DNA of 64,000 nt, taken from NCBI RefSeq assembly GCF_051201015.1, contig NZ_JBPEHI010000016.1, one strand, 5' to 3'. The position numbers and the translations under genes were made by a program. This DNA is from Petrimonas sulfuriphila (GTDB taxonomy: Bacteria; Bacteroidota; Bacteroidia; Bacteroidales; Dysgonomonadaceae). Below, one piece after another: positions 61,552-64,000 of the stretch. Within the stretch, counting starts at the first letter, position 1. Each line of letters opens with the position of its first letter. The notes beneath the pieces are model-generated. The model was not told where the DNA came from and ran no database searches. It saw only the letters and a program-made list of their open reading frames with translations.

Positions 61552-63369
61552 CTATTTTCTAAACGGACTGTATTTTTTTCCTCCTCCTTCGAATTCCGAG
61601 TTCTTGTAAAATTCAACAAATGTAAGGCGCACAGGATGCACGATAGCTCCCAATGTATTCATAAAGATATTGATGGCGTGTCCGATAAGAAATATCAACA
61701 CATAAACAATGGGTTTTGCTATAGCGTTATCGGGGCTCATGCCTGCTGCCAGGCTGTTGAATACACTAGCCAGGATTCCTCCCGACAACCCCAGGGCAAA
61801 CAGGCGGACGTAAGACAACACATCACCCAATAGTCCGGTAGCCATGTTGTAGGTGTCCCACAAACCTATCCCCAGATTCAGGAACGGATTCTTGTCCGGT
61901 GAGTTGTAAAAGTAAATGAGCAACGCTGCCGGAATGAGCACGATAAGGTGAACGGTTCCGAACATCGGTAACGCGTTAGGCAATAACGCCGCGACAATAA
62001 AACTCACCAGAAGTACAATCCATCCCACGGTGGATAGCGAATACTTGAATCCTTGCTGTTTTATGCGGTTGAAAACCTTCATGCACATACCGAATAAAAC
62101 CTGAACGACACCGAGCACGAGCGACAACATAAACATGCGGTTATTGTCGAAAAAGGCTTTCTCTTTCAATGCCTGAACAATAGGCCAGTCGAGATCGTAT
62201 AAGGCAAATCCGAAGAATCCGCCTGTCAGCAAGCCTGTTACCATGGTGGACGCACCCAACACCTGTACCAACGACAGGATCGCCTTCATGGAAGTGCTGA
62301 GTTTGCTTTTCTGAAGTATTTTAGCCAATGTGGCTGCCGTGAAAAGAAAAAGTCCGTAACCGACATCGCCGAGCGACAAGCCGAAGAACACCATGTAAAA
62401 CGGTGCAAAATAGGGAGTCAGGTCAATTTCATTGTATTTCGGAAGCATATAAAGTTCGGCTATCGGTTCAAAAAGTCGGGCGAACTTGTTGTTTTTGAAC
62501 TTGATGGGCACCTCATCGTCGGGAGTGGGATCGGCAACGTCAAAATATACCGCTTTCAATTCCAGGTAATCCGATATTTCCCGTTGGTTGTCTGCCGGTG
62601 CCCAGCCCTGTAACAACATTAATTTGTCGTCGGCCAGTGAAGTGCCGCTTTGGTGAACCCGGGTATAGTTCATCCTTTGTTCAATATCCCCTATCGCTGC
62701 TTTCAGCGAAGGCAGTTCTGCTGCGAGCGCTTTCAGCTTTTGATCTTGAACCTGAATTTTTTCGCGCAGTGATGCAATGAGCCCGTCCAGTTGCGTGAGG
62801 GATATCCCGGGAATTTTCACACTCTCCAGGTTTAGCTCGTCTGCCACTTTTTCGTTTTGTGTAAGGGTGACAAAATAGGTCCTGGAGGTTTCCCGTTTCA
62901 CCACTACCGCATCGTAGGTAGTTTCCCATTCGGGATTGTACTGGTTATCGGGGACTATGAAGAAATCCAGTAAGTATCCTGCTTTTCGTAGCCGTTCAAT
63001 GTTTTCAGGATCGAAGTTTCCCCAGGGTCGCAGTAATTCGCGTTCTTTGATGCTCACCTGCAATTGCTGGTTCAACGAAGCCGTTGCGTTCTGGATAAGT
63101 TCAATCTCGCGGGGAATTGTTTTTCCCCGTTCGATATCGGGTTCATTTAGCGGGGCCGCTGATTTTTTATCGATTTGCCTGTTCAATATTTTTTGTGCCT
63201 CCCGCAACTGTTTTAACTTCACCAGGAACTCGTCCAGTTGTTCGTTATCTTCCACCGGCCGGTCCGACGCTGCCACATGAATAAGCCCCAGATCGCGCAA
63301 ATCATGCAAAAACGCATCGTAATCCCTGTAAAAGGCAAGGAAAGTGAATTTTTTCATTTTTGCTACCAT
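61552..63369 (-). CDS. ntpI: V-type ATP synthase subunit I
   Basis: A 605-residue a/I-type stator subunit. The N-terminal half is a cytosolic coiled-coil domain (residues about 1-310); the C-terminal half has seven to eight membrane helices (from YFAPFYMVFFGLSLGDVGYG) and the half-channel region GDVLSYVRLFALGLSGGIL with its essential Arg. The start is ATG 63369 (MVAKMKKFTF), overlapping the subunit D stop; 63357 is an alternative. A 40-bp gap precedes subunit K. Confidence 0.95.
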   Translation of the reverse strand: MVAKMKKFTFLAFYRDYDAFLHDLRDLGLIHVAASDRPVEDNEQLDEFLVKLKQLREAQKILNRQIDKKSAAPLNEPDIERGKTIPREIELIQNATASLNQQLQVSIKERELLRPWGNFDPENIERLRKAGYLLDFFIVPDNQYNPEWETTYDAVVVKRETSRTYFVTLTQNEKVADELNLESVKIPGISLTQLDGLIASLREKIQVQDQKLKALAAELPSLKAAIGDIEQRMNYTRVHQSGTSLADDKLMLLQGWAPADNQREISDYLELKAVYFDVADPTPDDEVPIKFKNNKFARLFEPIAELYMLPKYNEIDLTPYFAPFYMVFFGLSLGDVGYGLFLFTAATLAKILQKSKLSTSMKAILSLVQVLGASTMVTGLLTGGFFGFALYDLDWPIVQALKEKAFFDNNRMFMLSLVLGVVQVLFGMCMKVFNRIKQQGFKYSLSTVGWIVLLVSFIVAALLPNALPMFGTVHLIVLIPAALLIYFYNSPDKNPFLNLGIGLWDTYNMATGLLGDVLSYVRLFALGLSGGILASVFNSLAAGMSPDNAIAKPIVYVLIFLIGHAINIFMNTLGAIVHPVRLTFVEFYKNSEFEGGGKKYSPFRK

Positions 63370-63977
63370 GCGCTATCCTCCTCTTCCTTCTTTTTCTCTA
63401 AATGAGCACGCATAATCTTTTGCGATGACTTGGAGAGATTTTCCTCGTCCTCGAGGTATCGTTTTATTTTCAGGATGGCATCCTGATAACCGGGTATCTG
63501 AACTTTCTCGAACAGATTTACTTTTTGAGTCGTCTTCTTTCTCGCGTAATCGAGCCGCTGAATCCGTAACTCGTGAAAATCTCTCCTTATTCCTATTTCG
63601 GCAAGCGTTTCGAGTGTCCGGACCCCGTCCAGGTACCATTTCGGACGATTAAAAACACTGAACGGCCGGGTTTCGAAATCCACCGTTTCCAGTATCGGGA
63701 TCAATACGCCGGCTATTTTCTTTTTTGAGAAATGAACATCTTTTACGCGGAGAAGGCTCGCGTCGAACTCGAGCCACATTCCCACCATTTTTTGGTAAGA
63801 CCGGATCTGTTTTTCGAGTTCTTTTTCCAGCTCATCGATTTCATTTTTTGCCCTTTTCACCTCCATACGCAAGGCTGTTTCCTTGTTTTGCAACGTAGGG
63901 AGTGCACGCTCGCGTATCTTCAGTTGTTTTTCCAACTGCTGACGCGACGTTTTGTTGTATTGAAATTTTATAGCCAT
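63363..63977 (-). CDS. ntpD: V-type ATP synthase subunit D
   Basis: A 204-residue central-stalk subunit made of two long helices: the N-terminal coil (TSRQQLEKQLKIRERALPTL, LEKELEKQIRSYQKMVGMW) and the C-terminal coil (KVQIPGYQDAILKIKRYLED). It turns with the K ring and couples it to the A3B3 head. The gene overlaps subunit I by seven bases. Subunits E, A and B should lie to the right of the window; D-I-K is the usual end of such operons in Bacteroidota. Confidence 0.93.
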   Translation of the reverse strand: MAIKFQYNKTSRQQLEKQLKIRERALPTLQNKETALRMEVKRAKNEIDELEKELEKQIRSYQKMVGMWLEFDASLLRVKDVHFSKKKIAGVLIPILETVDFETRPFSVFNRPKWYLDGVRTLETLAEIGIRRDFHELRIQRLDYARKKTTQKVNLFEKVQIPGYQDAILKIKRYLEDEENLSKSSQKIMRAHLEKKKEEEDSAW

Positions 63978-64000
63978 AAACTTTACCTGTTACTGCTTCC

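Noticed and set aside
1..64000. CRISPR array, prophage or intact insertion sequence
   Set aside because: No spaced direct repeats, phage structural genes or transposase genes are seen; the only mobile trace is the intron end.

Overview
The window looks like a chromosomal segment of a Bacteroidota bacterium, most likely order Bacteroidales. The evidence: promoters of the Bacteroidota type (TTTG, 19-21 bp, TAnnTTTG) in front of many genes; gene starts without clear Shine-Dalgarno sequences; many lipoproteins with a Cys directly after a Ser/Gly/Ala-rich lipobox; families typical of the phylum (DUF4382, DUF3472/DUF5077, HYC_CC_PP, GH92); and a V-type ATPase. Closer placement (for example Dysgonomonadaceae) is only a guess. 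Most of the window is ordinary core genome, with a few accessory blocks.

Layout. 1-95 is the 3' end of a group II intron (domains V and VI with a bulged branch-point A). 239-6008 carries purM, prfA and pyrF, with an outer-membrane barrel gene and a propeller lipoprotein gene lying between prfA and pyrF. 6003-16540 is mostly minus-strand: a THUMP-like methyltransferase, rpmA-rplU, a GH92 alpha-mannosidase, the NAD(P)HX repair enzyme, two tRNA-Leu, a periplasmic Gfo/Idh oxidoreductase with a PHP phosphodiesterase, tRNA-Gly, a free Met-sulfoxide reductase and an OmpA lipoprotein. 17014-31660 holds yidC, an XRE-cupin regulator with an acyl-CoA synthetase, a tkt-rpiB-GH25-S41 cluster, a TrmH-type methyltransferase, carB without a neighbouring carA, and a DUF4230 protein. 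31722-39773 is a run of envelope proteins, including a Tyr/Trp-rich then Ser/Arg-rich secreted protein and two DUF4382 lipoproteins.

39843-46620 is a complete efflux operon: a TetR regulator with two tandem palindromes over its promoter, then TolC, HlyD, two ABC ATPases and two ABC permeases, resembling the E. coli ybiH-ybhGFSR system with the double ATPase split into two genes. 46675-50906 has a lipoprotein, queC, a DUF1345 membrane protein, queF, a ThuA protein and a GH16 glucanase. 51029-59073 is a heavy-metal (probably Cu/Ag) export operon, cusA-cusC-cusB plus a small HMA lipoprotein that duplicates the C-terminal domain of CusB; a 14-bp perfect palindrome overlaps its promoter, and a Cys-rich HYC_CC_PP protein is just upstream. 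A CDF cation exporter follows. The right edge (61047-63977) is the promoter-distal end of a V-type ATPase operon (subunits D, I, K); the other subunits should lie beyond 64000.

No CRISPR array, phage or intact transposon is visible. The best candidates for new biology are the HMA domain duplication and metal-rich insertions of the cus operon with its orphan operator, the asymmetric split ABC exporter with its tandem operator, the WY/SR low-complexity secreted protein, and the 13-bp triple repeat in a lipoprotein leader.
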